Notes: generated by a model not told the origin, from the letters alone. Shown: positions 33,397-42,521, counted from the stretch's first letter. The stretch is 64,000 nucleotides of DNA from an uncultured Clostridia bacterium (GCA_947643415.1 CANRWA010000014.1:1-64000), one strand, 5' to 3'. Translations and numbers: made by a program.

Positions 33397-34119
33397 CTAT
33401 CTGGATGGATCGTTTCGCTTTTTAGGTTTATCCCTATTTTTTTGTTTCGCCTTTTTAAGTTTCCGCACCTCAGCTGCCCCTTTTTCTACCATTGCTTTCA
33501 GCTCCGGCAGTGAAATATTCCAAATGGAAGAATCCTTGCTGAAAAAGCGGATACCATGCGTTTTCATAATCATGTCACCTATTTCGGGATATACCGTAAC
33601 CACATCCGGAGGCTGCAATGGATACTCAATCAGGGGATGATATTTAATCTCCCCGGATATTTCCTCCAGCACCCTTTCTTCCATTTCCGGTGTGCAATCC
33701 TCATAAGCGCTCCGTCCGGTCAGTTCATGATAGGCTTCATCCCCAACATAATTAAGTAATTCAAATTCACAGTCTCCATACTGCTCTACTTTTGTCAGGG
33801 AATCCGGATTCTCCAACGCCGCCATATAGATTTCTTTCCCCTGTGCGATCAGCCATGCCCTGAAATCCATAAACCCATCATCCGAACAGCCATACTCTTT
33901 TATTAGAGTGGCTGCCGTCCAAAGCCCGTATTGATCGGCTGCATCCCGGTACCCGTGCATAATCGCATGAAATTGCAGGGATTGTTCCGGCGGCATACGA
34001 AGCAGTTCTTTTTTGATCCAGGAAATAGATGCGTCCATATCCTGTCCGCATTGATTTTTTGTTTCTTCAATGAGCTGCCAGAAAGTTTCTTTATTTATTT
34101 CCGTTATTTTACTGCCCAT
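33397..34119 (-). CDS. DUF4240-like protein
   Basis: 240 residues. MGSKITEINKETFWQLIEET and FMDFRAWLIAQGKEIYMAAL are typical of the DUF4240 domain, seen in predicted immunity or stress proteins. The C-terminal 50 residues are Lys-rich. Soluble; no catalytic residues can be assigned. The ATG has GGGAGGCTTGAT upstream. It follows the 185-aa gene by about 35 nt, so both are probably one transcript. Confidence 0.7.
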   Translation of the reverse strand: MGSKITEINKETFWQLIEETKNQCGQDMDASISWIKKELLRMPPEQSLQFHAIMHGYRDAADQYGLWTAATLIKEYGCSDDGFMDFRAWLIAQGKEIYMAALENPDSLTKVEQYGDCEFELLNYVGDEAYHELTGRSAYEDCTPEMEERVLEEISGEIKYHPLIEYPLQPPDVVTVYPEIGDMIMKTHGIRFFSKDSSIWNISLPELKAMVEKGAAEVRKLKKAKQKNRDKPKKRNDPSR

Positions 34120-34153
34120 ATCAAGCCTCCCTCATTATACTTGTGGATAAACC

Positions 34154-34711
34154 TCACGATCTTTCCTGCTCTTTTTTCCTGCCTGCTTTTTCCGTCACCA
34201 TCTCCCGGCTCATATCCTCAAAGAAATACTCCGCCAGATGCTTCATCCCCTCAAAGGACTGTTCATCAGGCATGGCTATTGAAATAACCACGGCATCTAT
34301 ATATTTTTTCCCATTTATTTCACGGTACAGTTCCTGATAATCTCCCCAATAACCCTCCCCGCCTGTCTTAATATCCTCATATCGTCCATCAACCTCAATC
34401 AGGTAGCATGCCGTATCAACACCAATTTCTTTTCGTTCTGTCTTTTGTGACGCATACATCTTTTCATCCATATATATGGGAAGATGTTGTTCCGGGGCAA
34501 AATAAACGGTCATTGTCCGTGCCATGTATCCTGGAAACTCAGGATATTCCGTTTCCGTCAGCAATACGCCTGCCTTAAACTCCGGATTGGGCTTATAATC
34601 GACTACCAGCTTTTTAAGTCTCTCCGGTTCATTTTTAAAATCTTCATAATACAATGGATCCCCAAATTGAATTCGTTTGGGACATTTAATTTTTAATTTT
34701 TCTTTCCGCAC
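34154..34711 (-). CDS. hypothetical protein at the start of the ICE operons
   Basis: About 185 residues, soluble: LKIKCPKRIQFGDPLYYEDF, then beta-rich sequence with GYMARTMTVYFAPEQ, and a charged C-terminus. Family not recognised. The open frame extends to 34789, but a GTG at 34711 is 7 nt after AGGAGG and removes an unconserved-looking leader. It is the first gene after the terminator at 34834-34857, so it may head a transcription unit. Confidence 0.55.
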   Translation of the reverse strand: MRKEKLKIKCPKRIQFGDPLYYEDFKNEPERLKKLVVDYKPNPEFKAGVLLTETEYPEFPGYMARTMTVYFAPEQHLPIYMDEKMYASQKTERKEIGVDTACYLIEVDGRYEDIKTGGEGYWGDYQELYREINGKKYIDAVVISIAMPDEQSFEGMKHLAEYFFEDMSREMVTEKAGRKKEQERS

Positions 34712-35188
34712 TCTATCACCTCCTAGCATTGATGCGTTTCGCCACATTTTGTTGCATAATTCCTGACTCCCGAACGCTTTCTTTACCATTTCAAGTAATT
34801 AAATGAAATTTATTCTATTTTCTCCAAAAAGAAAATAGCCGGAAAAATCCGACTATTCCTTATTATCTATATCATAATAGGTTACATTTATTTTTTATTA
34901 AAAAGGATTGCTTCCTTAGTACATTTACGCTTTTGAATGTGTTTTAGTTTAAAAGATATCACTTTAACTAACCCAATGTCTTCTTATATGCTATTTATAT
35001 ATCCCAATATCGCAACACCTTATCTACAGCTGATACCACACGCACCTTAAAGCGTGTATATTTTCCATAAAACTGTATTTTGAAAATATAATACTGCTTT
35101 CTAAGAGGTATTATATCTAGGTAGCATAAAATTCCAAAAACACTTATTATTATGAAAATAATTACCCCATTTTTCTCTCCTTCTCATC
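34712..35188. other. AT-rich intergenic stretch between ICE backbone and island
   Basis: Contains one minus-strand terminator (34834-34857) and no ORF with a believable start. AT content is clearly higher than in the ICE backbone to the left. No direct repeat marking an attachment site was found by eye. Confidence 0.4.
34824..34857 (-). terminator. intrinsic terminator between island and ICE backbone
   Basis: On the minus strand AATAGTCGGA and TCCGGCTATT form a 10-bp stem (one G-U) with a U-rich loop, followed by a TTTCTTTTTGG run. It ends transcripts coming from the two-gene unit at 35.2-35.8 kb. Confidence 0.7.
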
Positions 35189-35515
35189 CTATTTAAAAAA
35201 TAATTTGTTCATTGAATTTAAAATTGTTAATGCCTGTTGAAAAATTATTTTTTTAGGTAAGTTCTCCATTCCATATAGTCGTGCCCACTCTTCAATAGCA
35301 CTGCCGACTAACCTCATGAGGTCTTGTGTCATTTGGTCTTGCATCGTTTCATTACTTGCTTCTTGTCTCTTCTCAGATAACGCATCAGAAACAACCTCAT
35401 CTACTTTATTACACAATTCTACTTTTCCATCTCTGTCCTCTTTTTGACGAGAGGACAATGTGTTTTTTCCGAACCTTCTTACACTTTTAATATGAAAAAT
35501 TTTTTTAAAACCCAT
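35189..35515 (-). CDS. unknown small protein (second gene of the two-gene unit)
   Basis: 108 residues, no membrane segment. A basic N-terminus (FKKIFHIKSVRRFGK) is followed by an acidic helical middle and a C-terminal amphipathic part ending NSMNKLFFK. No family recognised. Its ATG overlaps the end of the upstream gene by 11 bp, so the two proteins are probably made in a fixed ratio. The pair is followed by an intrinsic terminator. AT-rich codon use separates it from the ICE backbone. Confidence 0.6.
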   Translation of the reverse strand: MGFKKIFHIKSVRRFGKNTLSSRQKEDRDGKVELCNKVDEVVSDALSEKRQEASNETMQDQMTQDLMRLVGSAIEEWARLYGMENLPKKIIFQQALTILNSMNKLFFK

Positions 35516-35831
35516 TCATGTAGACCTCCAAATTACTATTAAGCATATCATTTAATCGATCCATATACCCCATCGCATAGTCAAGTGCTGCCCCGTCCAT
35601 ATGGAGTTGATCAATAAAAACCTGAGTTTTTGCTATCTCATCAATATTAGCCCTGGCTACTTCTCCCATTCCTCGTGCTCTCGCAATCGTTTGAAAAGCT
35701 CGAATTTTTTCTTTCAAGATAATTGATTCCTGCTTCTTTACCGTCCTAAGAGTCTTGTATGTGTTAACCATAGCTCCTAATGCGGTGCTAACTTCTTTAG
35801 CTGCTGTCCAAACTGTAAGATTATTACTCAT
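35505..35831 (-). CDS. unknown small helical protein (first gene of the two-gene unit)
   Basis: 108 residues, almost entirely helical: TVWTAAKEVSTALGAMVNTY, a KTLRTVKKQESIILKEKIRA coil, then a DQLHMDGAALDYAMGYMDRL amphipathic segment. No family recognised; no enzymatic motif. The ATG at 35831 follows GAAGGAGTGTGGTATT; a longer frame lacks a signal. It sits directly behind a strong promoter-like region with a large inverted repeat, downstream of the HTH-HAD gene. Confidence 0.6.
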   Translation of the reverse strand: MSNNLTVWTAAKEVSTALGAMVNTYKTLRTVKKQESIILKEKIRAFQTIARARGMGEVARANIDEIAKTQVFIDQLHMDGAALDYAMGYMDRLNDMLNSNLEVYMNGF

Positions 35832-35917
35832 AATACCACACTCCTTCGTACATGCTAAGTTCACAGCCTTCAGGCAAAGCAAGAAGAATATTTTTTCATT
35901 ATCTTCTTGATATTACC

Positions 35918-35946
35918 ATTTTATACCATTAAAGAAGTACAAGCAA
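35918..35946 (-). promoter_or_regulatory. promoter of the two-gene unit
   Basis: On the minus strand the -35 TTGCTT (35941-35946), a 17-bp spacer and the -10 TAAAAT (35918-35923) lie about 90 nt before the ATG at 35831. The inverted-repeat operator lies immediately upstream of the -35. Confidence 0.5.
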
Positions 35947-35950
35947 TTAC

Positions 35951-36014
35951 GTGGTTTGTGAGAATAGAAAGACGGTTTGTGACAAAACAAATAATATTTT
36001 TGTCACAAACCGTC
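35951..36014. promoter_or_regulatory. 17-bp perfect inverted repeat plus a half-site (operator, also a terminator hairpin)
   Basis: GACGGTTTGTGACAAAA (35971-35987) and its exact complement (35998-36014) flank a 10-nt AT loop; a third copy of GGTTTGTGA lies at 35953-35961. The block lies between the HTH-HAD stop (36018) and the -35 box of the two-gene unit. It could end the HAD transcript and/or be bound by a regulator, the encoded HTH protein being the natural candidate. Confidence 0.6.
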
Positions 36015-36017
36015 ACA

Positions 36018-37097
36018 TCACAGATGATTAATTATTTCTGTTAAATCTTCACAAGTTTGGATACACCTATTCCAAACAAGCGTATTAGTAGTATCAGTCA
36101 ACTTTGGATTAACACACAATGTCCTGGCACCCGATATATACGCAAACCGATCATTAACAGAATTTCCAATAAATAATATATCTCTTGGCGAAATTTTTAA
36201 CTCCATTGCAATTTCTGTTATAAAATCTGCTTTACCTTCAAAATCGTACTTTGTCCCAATTATCTCCGTTAAAAAACCGCTTTGATTATACCTAAATTGA
36301 TTAGCCTTTATTCCATCTACATACTGATACAAACTACCCAAAACCAAACGGATAACTGAAAGTATTGAACCAGAAACTATATATATCTTGATATCACGTT
36401 TTTGCAATTCTCGGAAAGTTTTCCGAGTTCCTTTCATTAATTTAATTTTCGAAGCAATATTCTCTACCGTATTTCTATGCAAATTACGTTCACGAAATTT
36501 TTCTTCTGTCAATTTACACCACTCCGCATGAGAAATTTCGTTTCTATCATATCTCATATGTAATTCCTGGCACATTCTTACATCATAATCAAGACTTATC
36601 CATAAACTTTCCCATGTCGTCCTATTAGTTTTTCCAGACGTTAATGTCCCATCAAAATCAAAAACAACAACCTGCGTTCTTCCTGTTGGCTGAATATCAT
36701 TTAGTCCATATACATCTACAGAATATTTGTTTTTTGCCAAATCATAACATATGTTTAGTATCTCTCCGGCAAATTGATTCATCATAGGATATAGTATTCT
36801 TAATTTATGATATAAAACCTTTGCTTTTTGTCCTATTAAAAAAATCCTTATTTCTTCATACACTTTATTATCTTTTTGAGGATCACATGTAATGTTATCA
36901 ACCAAATACTCTTTTATGTCAATAATTCCTTGTTGACGCGGAAGACATCTTCCTTCAAACCAATATCTAACTGTCGACGCACTCCAATGATATTTTTCTG
37001 CAAAATAATAATAATCAAGCTTGTACTCATCAAAAAATCTTTTCAGCCAAATGCCAAATTGCTTTTTCCAAATTGAATTATCCTTTTTTCTGCTCAT
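36018..37097 (-). CDS. HTH domain fused to a HAD-family phosphatase
   Basis: About 359 residues. Residues 15-65 (EKYHWSASTVRYWFEGRCLP) form an XRE-like helix-turn-helix. A helical linker leads to a HAD phosphatase of the phosphoserine-phosphatase type: nucleophile motif VVFDFDGTLT (about 145-153), motif II IYIVSGS, and motif IV LFIGNSVND (about 308-316). The fusion could sense or hydrolyse a phosphorylated metabolite and control transcription. It is the last gene of the island cluster in transcription order before the two-gene unit and ends at a large inverted repeat. The ATG at 37097 has better spacing (GGGAGATACT) than the one at 37109. Confidence 0.8.
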   Translation of the reverse strand: MSRKKDNSIWKKQFGIWLKRFFDEYKLDYYYFAEKYHWSASTVRYWFEGRCLPRQQGIIDIKEYLVDNITCDPQKDNKVYEEIRIFLIGQKAKVLYHKLRILYPMMNQFAGEILNICYDLAKNKYSVDVYGLNDIQPTGRTQVVVFDFDGTLTSGKTNRTTWESLWISLDYDVRMCQELHMRYDRNEISHAEWCKLTEEKFRERNLHRNTVENIASKIKLMKGTRKTFRELQKRDIKIYIVSGSILSVIRLVLGSLYQYVDGIKANQFRYNQSGFLTEIIGTKYDFEGKADFITEIAMELKISPRDILFIGNSVNDRFAYISGARTLCVNPKLTDTTNTLVWNRCIQTCEDLTEIINHL

Positions 37098-37242
37098 AGT
37101 ATCTCCCATCCCCTAACACGGTACTATATTTTGTAAATCAAATAATAAAATGAAGCTATGCCTATTTTCTAGGTTTCCAGCTCTTTTTTTAATATAACAA
37201 AACATAATTTGTGATATTCTCATTATACCTTTGTATACTTAA

Positions 37243-39036
37243 CTACTGCTCCTCACTCTCCCTTAATAATTTCTCCAATTTTTTGTTTACCTTGATACGA
37301 TTATCAATTTGCAACTTTCCACAAAACATATAACACATTTTTAAAATAAACCACCATGTATACAATACTTTATAGGAATTGAATTGTTTATCAGCAACTA
37401 AGCCATGTGCAATATCATTTCGCATGTTAAAACCGAACTTAGAACAAAAAATAGTCTTGATTGCCAATAAGAAATCATCATCAAGACATTCTTTTACTCC
37501 TTCCAATTCTAAAACAGCATGCATTGTCTTTAATTCCTCTATACCATTCTCATTCAAATTATAAACTGGCTCACCACATTGCATTGCAAGCTCTCGAACC
37601 GAATTTTCTACTTGTGGAATAAGTATATATAATGCAGTCAAGAAATCACCTAAAAATCCTGCCATTAGCCCTTTAATATATGCCTCTTTTCTATCCTCTG
37701 GCACAATAACGCTATTTTCGACAATCTCTCGTATATCTTTTTCTTCAATTACAAACTTTGAACGAATATAATTTAATGTGTTCCAAATCATAATTTGAGA
37801 AAAAAAATCCATTAATTCTGAAGTTCTATGTTCCAATGCATCCTGAAATGCCCCTAGATCAACTTCATCATTAGATTTTTTTATAGGTCTGCTTTTTGCA
37901 ATGGATTTTCCATCTTTTCCTAATATCCCTATTGGAAACAAGCTCCCAAATCCGAAGAAAGTGTCTGCAGAACTTGTGACAGACTGTTCTACTCGTTTTC
38001 TTTCCGGCACAGGAATAAACAACGCAAAATAACAAATTATTTCTTCCTTATCTAAAACTTCAAGCTGCTTTATCAATTGCCTAACAGTTTCCCGATTATC
38101 CTGTTGAGATGAAAATACTGGAATATCCGATACCATCCTCTTTTCCATTTCATCAACTCGTTTAAGCAATTCCTTTCGTTCTGTTTCAGTACCTTCGATT
38201 GTTTTTAATATATTTATTGCATTTTTTAAAAAAGTGATTGATCTTATCAAACTCCCAGTCTCTGAGGTATTAAGAATATTTCCTGCCATCATAATTGCTC
38301 TGACTTTACGCCTACGTATTTCAATTAATTTAGGCTCAGATACACATTTTTTCTTTGCCCATTTAAATTTTTTATAGTATAACATTTCAAGTGTGTCGCA
38401 AAATTCTCCAATAATATGATAGTCATAACTTTTATCATCATACATATTTAAAATTTTTTCAGTATATTGAAGTAAGTAATCCTCATCAACATGTTCATTC
38501 GCAGCCGTTTGAATTAGATGTAATATTTTTCCATGATCCTCATTATTATACTGATTCAACACCCTCATAAGTAATCTACTTCGAATAGATTCATCAATAT
38601 TTCTACTGTGTATATTTTTTGAAATAGAGACAAGACGATTAATTGCCATAAAATTATAATCAAACCCTTGCGTTGATTCTATGTGGATACGATACAATTC
38701 TTCTGCTTGCTTTGCTGCCACAAAGTCTCTGTCCACAACCCATAGAAAATCATTAATCTTTGCCTTATTAATATCTGCAATTGGGTATTCCAATATTTCT
38801 TTTAATAAATCTCTATCACTTTTCACATCAGTATCACTCATTTTCCATATATCTCTTGCGAAAGAAAATGGGATATCTTCTGGTCTATATACCCACCGTT
38901 CAAGTATAATATCATGTAAAAAATTTTCCGTTCCAAAACAGTCAAGATTAGTTACTTTCTCTAATTCTTCGGCCGCAATATTAAAATTTTTCTCCTCAAG
39001 TATTTTGGCAATATCACTTACCAACAAATTTTCCAT
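37243..39036 (-). CDS. large HEPN-like (DUF4209-type) protein
   Basis: 597 residues, nearly all helical. The C-terminal region holds KFGFNMRNDIAHGLV (about residue 535-549), an Rx4H motif of HEPN ribonucleases (R-N-D-I-A-H), within a segment that resembles DUF4209. HEPN proteins with this motif often cut RNA in phage defence or toxin systems. The N-terminal 400 residues are alpha-helical repeat-like and may be the sensing part. It sits between a Septu-like pair and the HTH-HAD gene, all on the same strand in AT-rich DNA. A 375-nt gap upstream suggests its own promoter. Confidence 0.75.
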   Translation of the reverse strand: MENLLVSDIAKILEEKNFNIAAEELEKVTNLDCFGTENFLHDIILERWVYRPEDIPFSFARDIWKMSDTDVKSDRDLLKEILEYPIADINKAKINDFLWVVDRDFVAAKQAEELYRIHIESTQGFDYNFMAINRLVSISKNIHSRNIDESIRSRLLMRVLNQYNNEDHGKILHLIQTAANEHVDEDYLLQYTEKILNMYDDKSYDYHIIGEFCDTLEMLYYKKFKWAKKKCVSEPKLIEIRRRKVRAIMMAGNILNTSETGSLIRSITFLKNAINILKTIEGTETERKELLKRVDEMEKRMVSDIPVFSSQQDNRETVRQLIKQLEVLDKEEIICYFALFIPVPERKRVEQSVTSSADTFFGFGSLFPIGILGKDGKSIAKSRPIKKSNDEVDLGAFQDALEHRTSELMDFFSQIMIWNTLNYIRSKFVIEEKDIREIVENSVIVPEDRKEAYIKGLMAGFLGDFLTALYILIPQVENSVRELAMQCGEPVYNLNENGIEELKTMHAVLELEGVKECLDDDFLLAIKTIFCSKFGFNMRNDIAHGLVADKQFNSYKVLYTWWFILKMCYMFCGKLQIDNRIKVNKKLEKLLRESEEQ

Positions 39037-39411
39037 CCTACCACCTCATGTATATTTGTTACACTGAATTATACGAGAAAGTTTTTTGTTTTGCCAGCAT
39101 ATCTTTTTTAAATGCAAAAGCCAGCAATAATTCTTTCTACATCACAAGTTATCTAAAATCCTTATCCTATCATCTACTTTCTGATATAAAAGAAATTGTC
39201 TAAAATCATACAATTCATTTACTAATCACTATCTGGCCGCTGACCCTTTTTTCTAGATTTGTTTTTACTTTTTCGCCTGATTCTTCCGCAGTTTTTGTAC
39301 CTATATGAATCTTTCTTCTACAGTTCTCCTATCCTTTTATTTCCATGTATTCTATCCACACATCCGCATAAAGGCTTGTCTTATTACTGATAAAAAAATG
39401 TATATTTATTT
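39037..39411. other. AT-rich intergenic region between ptuB and the HEPN gene
   Basis: 375 nt, no ORF with a ribosome-binding site. I could not assign a promoter or terminator with confidence. A promoter for the HEPN gene is expected here. Confidence 0.35.
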
Positions 39412-40440
39412 TTATTCTATTGTATTACTATCGCTAGACAATTGTTTATATATATCCTGTTTTAGCTTTGCTAACGGCTCATCTAACGGTTTCATATCAA
39501 GGAAATCAAACCATAATGAAAAGACATCTCCCATATCAAGTCCCATTGTCTTTATGTAATATTTCTCTTTAAATGCTTCATATTCTTTGAAATTATGCAG
39601 AAGTCTCTTTATATCTGGTATATGTGTTTGATAAATTTCTTCCAATCTAAATACTTTATTTGAAGCAATAGATTTTGGATTCCCTTGAGTATTTACAATT
39701 ATTTTTTTTACATTCAAAGAATACATGGATTCCACATCATTCAAGGGTATTTCAAAAATCAAACTATCCGTTCCGTCCCGATACGGGTTTAAGTGCCTTT
39801 CATCCTTAAACCCCTTTGTTTTTGAATTGCAAATATTACAACTAGGAATCATATTATAAATATTCATTTGCAAATATGGAAATAAGGATTTCGGATAATA
39901 GTGGTCTACATCCGCAGTAGTTTTTTCAATTTCTTTTCCTGAATTATAGGATGTTATATATTGTCGATTACAATACGGACAAACCTTAACGCCTGTATTA
40001 ATAACATAAACATGCCGATTCCAAAGAACTCTTTTCCCCTCTACTCCCTCAACCTTTCTTCCAGAATTAAAATTTTCATAATCTAAAACAGAATCAAAGA
40101 GTTCTTTTATCTCTTTAGCTATCTTTTTTTGTTTATCGCTTTCTGGATTCTTAAAAGAAAATTTGAACAAATCAAAAAATGTTTTTTCAAAGTTATCCAC
40201 AAGCTTTTCCAAATCATCCGAAATACATAAGTCAAGCACCCTTATTACTCTTTCTTGTTTCTTCTGTCCTAAGAGATTCTTTAAAAAGGTGCGGTATTGA
40301 TCGCATAAAGAATCTGCTGGTTTTTTCGTTGTTCCGCTTAAATATGTTTCTAATTTTTCTAATACTGACTCTCTAATATACTGTTTATGCAAATATATAT
40401 TTTTCTCTTTAATTGCATTCTTTAATTCAATTTTTATCAT
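39412..40440 (-). CDS. ptuB: HNH endonuclease, Septu PtuB-like
   Basis: 342 residues. A zinc-supported HNH core: VCPYCNRQY (about 150), catalytic DVDHYYPKS (about 176) and SCNICNSKTKG (about 198). The DH...N arrangement is that of PtuB and other defence HNH nucleases. The N-terminal 100 residues are helical and may bind the ATPase. Its ATG overlaps the end of the ATPase gene by 14 bp, the usual Septu arrangement (ptuA-ptuB). Predicted to cut nucleic acid when the ATPase detects infection. Confidence 0.88.
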   Translation of the reverse strand: MIKIELKNAIKEKNIYLHKQYIRESVLEKLETYLSGTTKKPADSLCDQYRTFLKNLLGQKKQERVIRVLDLCISDDLEKLVDNFEKTFFDLFKFSFKNPESDKQKKIAKEIKELFDSVLDYENFNSGRKVEGVEGKRVLWNRHVYVINTGVKVCPYCNRQYITSYNSGKEIEKTTADVDHYYPKSLFPYLQMNIYNMIPSCNICNSKTKGFKDERHLNPYRDGTDSLIFEIPLNDVESMYSLNVKKIIVNTQGNPKSIASNKVFRLEEIYQTHIPDIKRLLHNFKEYEAFKEKYYIKTMGLDMGDVFSLWFDFLDMKPLDEPLAKLKQDIYKQLSSDSNTIE

Positions 40441-42343
40441 TATGTTGTCCTGCCAGCCGTTTGTAGTACAAATCTCTCTGTAGTTTTCTTTTTACAAAAG
40501 GCTCTCCTATATTTTCAATAATATACTCTACTTCTTCATTGCTAATATCCTTTGCTTTGTTTTCTATATAGTCTAAAACCTTTTGAATTTTATATTTGGA
40601 AAAACCTCCAATACTTCCTTCTTCCATAAAAAATGAATCATAAAACAATTGATTAATATTCGCCCCAAATGTCAAAGTTTCCTGCTTTGTAACTCGACAT
40701 AAAGATCGCAAATAAATTACCCTATCGTTCGGAATATCTGAGAGAATAATGGGTGAGTGTGAGGCCAAAACTATCTGAACTTTTTTATTATTGAACTCTT
40801 CACTTTCATTAATCCATCTCACAATATGCGTTAAAATGTTTTGCTGCCATTTTGGATGAAGATATGCGTCTATTTCATCAATTATTAGCAATATATTTCC
40901 CTCTGTCTGTTCCTTCATCACTTTATAAATTGAAGAAAATATATTAATTAATGCCACTTCTCCTGATGACATTGGATTAGGTATAATCCTAAGCATTCGC
41001 CACCAAAATGTTTCCGGATTTTGATGTTCATTTAATAAAACTTCAATCAACTTCAAATATCCGTCATTTATTTTTTCAGGAAGATTGAGATATCCATATT
41101 GCTTTTCATAATCAGATTTAAATGCTTTTACTTGATAATACCATTGCGCTTCTCTTAGAATAGGTTTCTTATCATAAATTTCAAAGAAATCATCTAATAC
41201 ACTTAAGTCTATTCCCCTAACGTTTCGTATTTTAAGAATCAATTCCTTCTTTCTTAAATCAGGAATTTGATTCATAATTACCTCAAATCCATCTGTCTTT
41301 TCTATACTGCAAGCGTTCATTTCAATTTCATCAAAATCAATATTTTTGTGATCTCCATTAAGGACATTCATGAACATGATTATTTCACACAGAATGTTCG
41401 CATATATTTTTTTCCAATTATCATTTTGCAAAAACTTTATAATATTCTCATATATATTTTTTCTAATAAAATAAACGCTTTTATCAAATTCACTTAACAT
41501 TCCAAAATTTTTACTATTTGCAATGTATTCTCCAAATTCTACCACAGACAATTTGAAATCCGAAAAGACAGGAAGTATAGCTGCAATTGAACTAGGTGTA
41601 TGCCTTACCGCAATCAAAAAATTATAACTAAATGCACTTGCGTATGCATCTTCAATGCCAACTCCCATTTTTTGAGCGTACTTCTGTATCACATCTAAAA
41701 CCAAACCATCCTCTTTAGATTGCGCCCCATATCCCTCTTGAATATACCGCATTTCTCTTTTTATCATTAACATGGGAGAATTACATATTGATTTTTTATT
41801 GTTTCCCTCAGAAAATTCTCCCATGCCTTGATTCCTAATAGTATGACTTACATCAAAAGCATTGGTCAAATATACAATGGACATCTCATGTTTTCTTCTT
41901 GCCCGTTCAAATGCATCAGCAGTCATCTCATACAGATTTATCCATTCACAATCTATATCATTATCAATATCTTTCTCAAATGTTTCTTGAGAATAATAGA
42001 ATATATATAATTTATTACTCTGACCATCACTTTCTTCCTTCAAGTAAATTATGATCTTAGTAAACTTATATTCGTCAATGTCATCATCTACAGGAACAAC
42101 ACTACTACAAATATCGTATATACATTTTGCAACCGTTGTCTTGCCAGCACCATTTTCTCCAACAATTGCTGTAACATCTAAAATATTTTTTCCATAGAAA
42201 TCACATATGTATTTTTCATTTTTACTGATAAATAACTTATTTAAATCATTATCAAAATGGATCAGATATTCTGGCGAAAAGGAAAATCCCTGATTTTTAA
42301 TTCGATCATTATAGTTTTCCATCCATAAATAGAGCAATTTCAT
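40427..42343 (-). CDS. ptuA: AAA/ABC-type ATPase, Septu PtuA-like
   Basis: 638 residues. Walker A is GENGAGKTTVAKC (about 62), the ABC-like signature NPMSSGEVAL (about 454), Walker B LLIIDEIDAYLHPKW (about 486), and the His switch LASHSPIIL (about 527). The split ATPase with a long helical insert matches PtuA/OLD-like defence ATPases. It has a promoter with an extended -10 just upstream and is coupled to ptuB. The pair alone suffices to call a Septu-like system; the flanking HEPN and HTH-HAD genes are extra. Confidence 0.88.
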   Translation of the reverse strand: MKLLYLWMENYNDRIKNQGFSFSPEYLIHFDNDLNKLFISKNEKYICDFYGKNILDVTAIVGENGAGKTTVAKCIYDICSSVVPVDDDIDEYKFTKIIIYLKEESDGQSNKLYIFYYSQETFEKDIDNDIDCEWINLYEMTADAFERARRKHEMSIVYLTNAFDVSHTIRNQGMGEFSEGNNKKSICNSPMLMIKREMRYIQEGYGAQSKEDGLVLDVIQKYAQKMGVGIEDAYASAFSYNFLIAVRHTPSSIAAILPVFSDFKLSVVEFGEYIANSKNFGMLSEFDKSVYFIRKNIYENIIKFLQNDNWKKIYANILCEIIMFMNVLNGDHKNIDFDEIEMNACSIEKTDGFEVIMNQIPDLRKKELILKIRNVRGIDLSVLDDFFEIYDKKPILREAQWYYQVKAFKSDYEKQYGYLNLPEKINDGYLKLIEVLLNEHQNPETFWWRMLRIIPNPMSSGEVALINIFSSIYKVMKEQTEGNILLIIDEIDAYLHPKWQQNILTHIVRWINESEEFNNKKVQIVLASHSPIILSDIPNDRVIYLRSLCRVTKQETLTFGANINQLFYDSFFMEEGSIGGFSKYKIQKVLDYIENKAKDISNEEVEYIIENIGEPFVKRKLQRDLYYKRLAGQHNDKN

Positions 42344-42377
42344 TCCATAACCCTCTTTACTTTAATTTATATACAAA

Positions 42378-42386
42378 ATTATATCA
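42378..42386 (-). promoter_or_regulatory. extended -10 promoter of ptuAB
   Basis: On the minus strand TGATATAAT ends about 35 nt before the ptuA ATG. No good -35 is seen, which is normal for TGn-extended promoters. The -10 hexamer occupies 42378-42383. Confidence 0.45.
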
Positions 42387-42521
42387 TAGCTCGAATATAT
42401 TAAAAAGATTCATCTTAATCTCGAATCGATCTACATATCCCAACTAATACCAGAAGAAGGACTCTTCTTACTTATATTTAATTCATCACCGAACTGATAT
42501 CTCCACTCTTTATTGAAAATT

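Noticed and set aside
34712-35188. Attachment site between ICE backbone and island
   Set aside because: No direct repeat or tRNA end was seen, so it cannot be supported.
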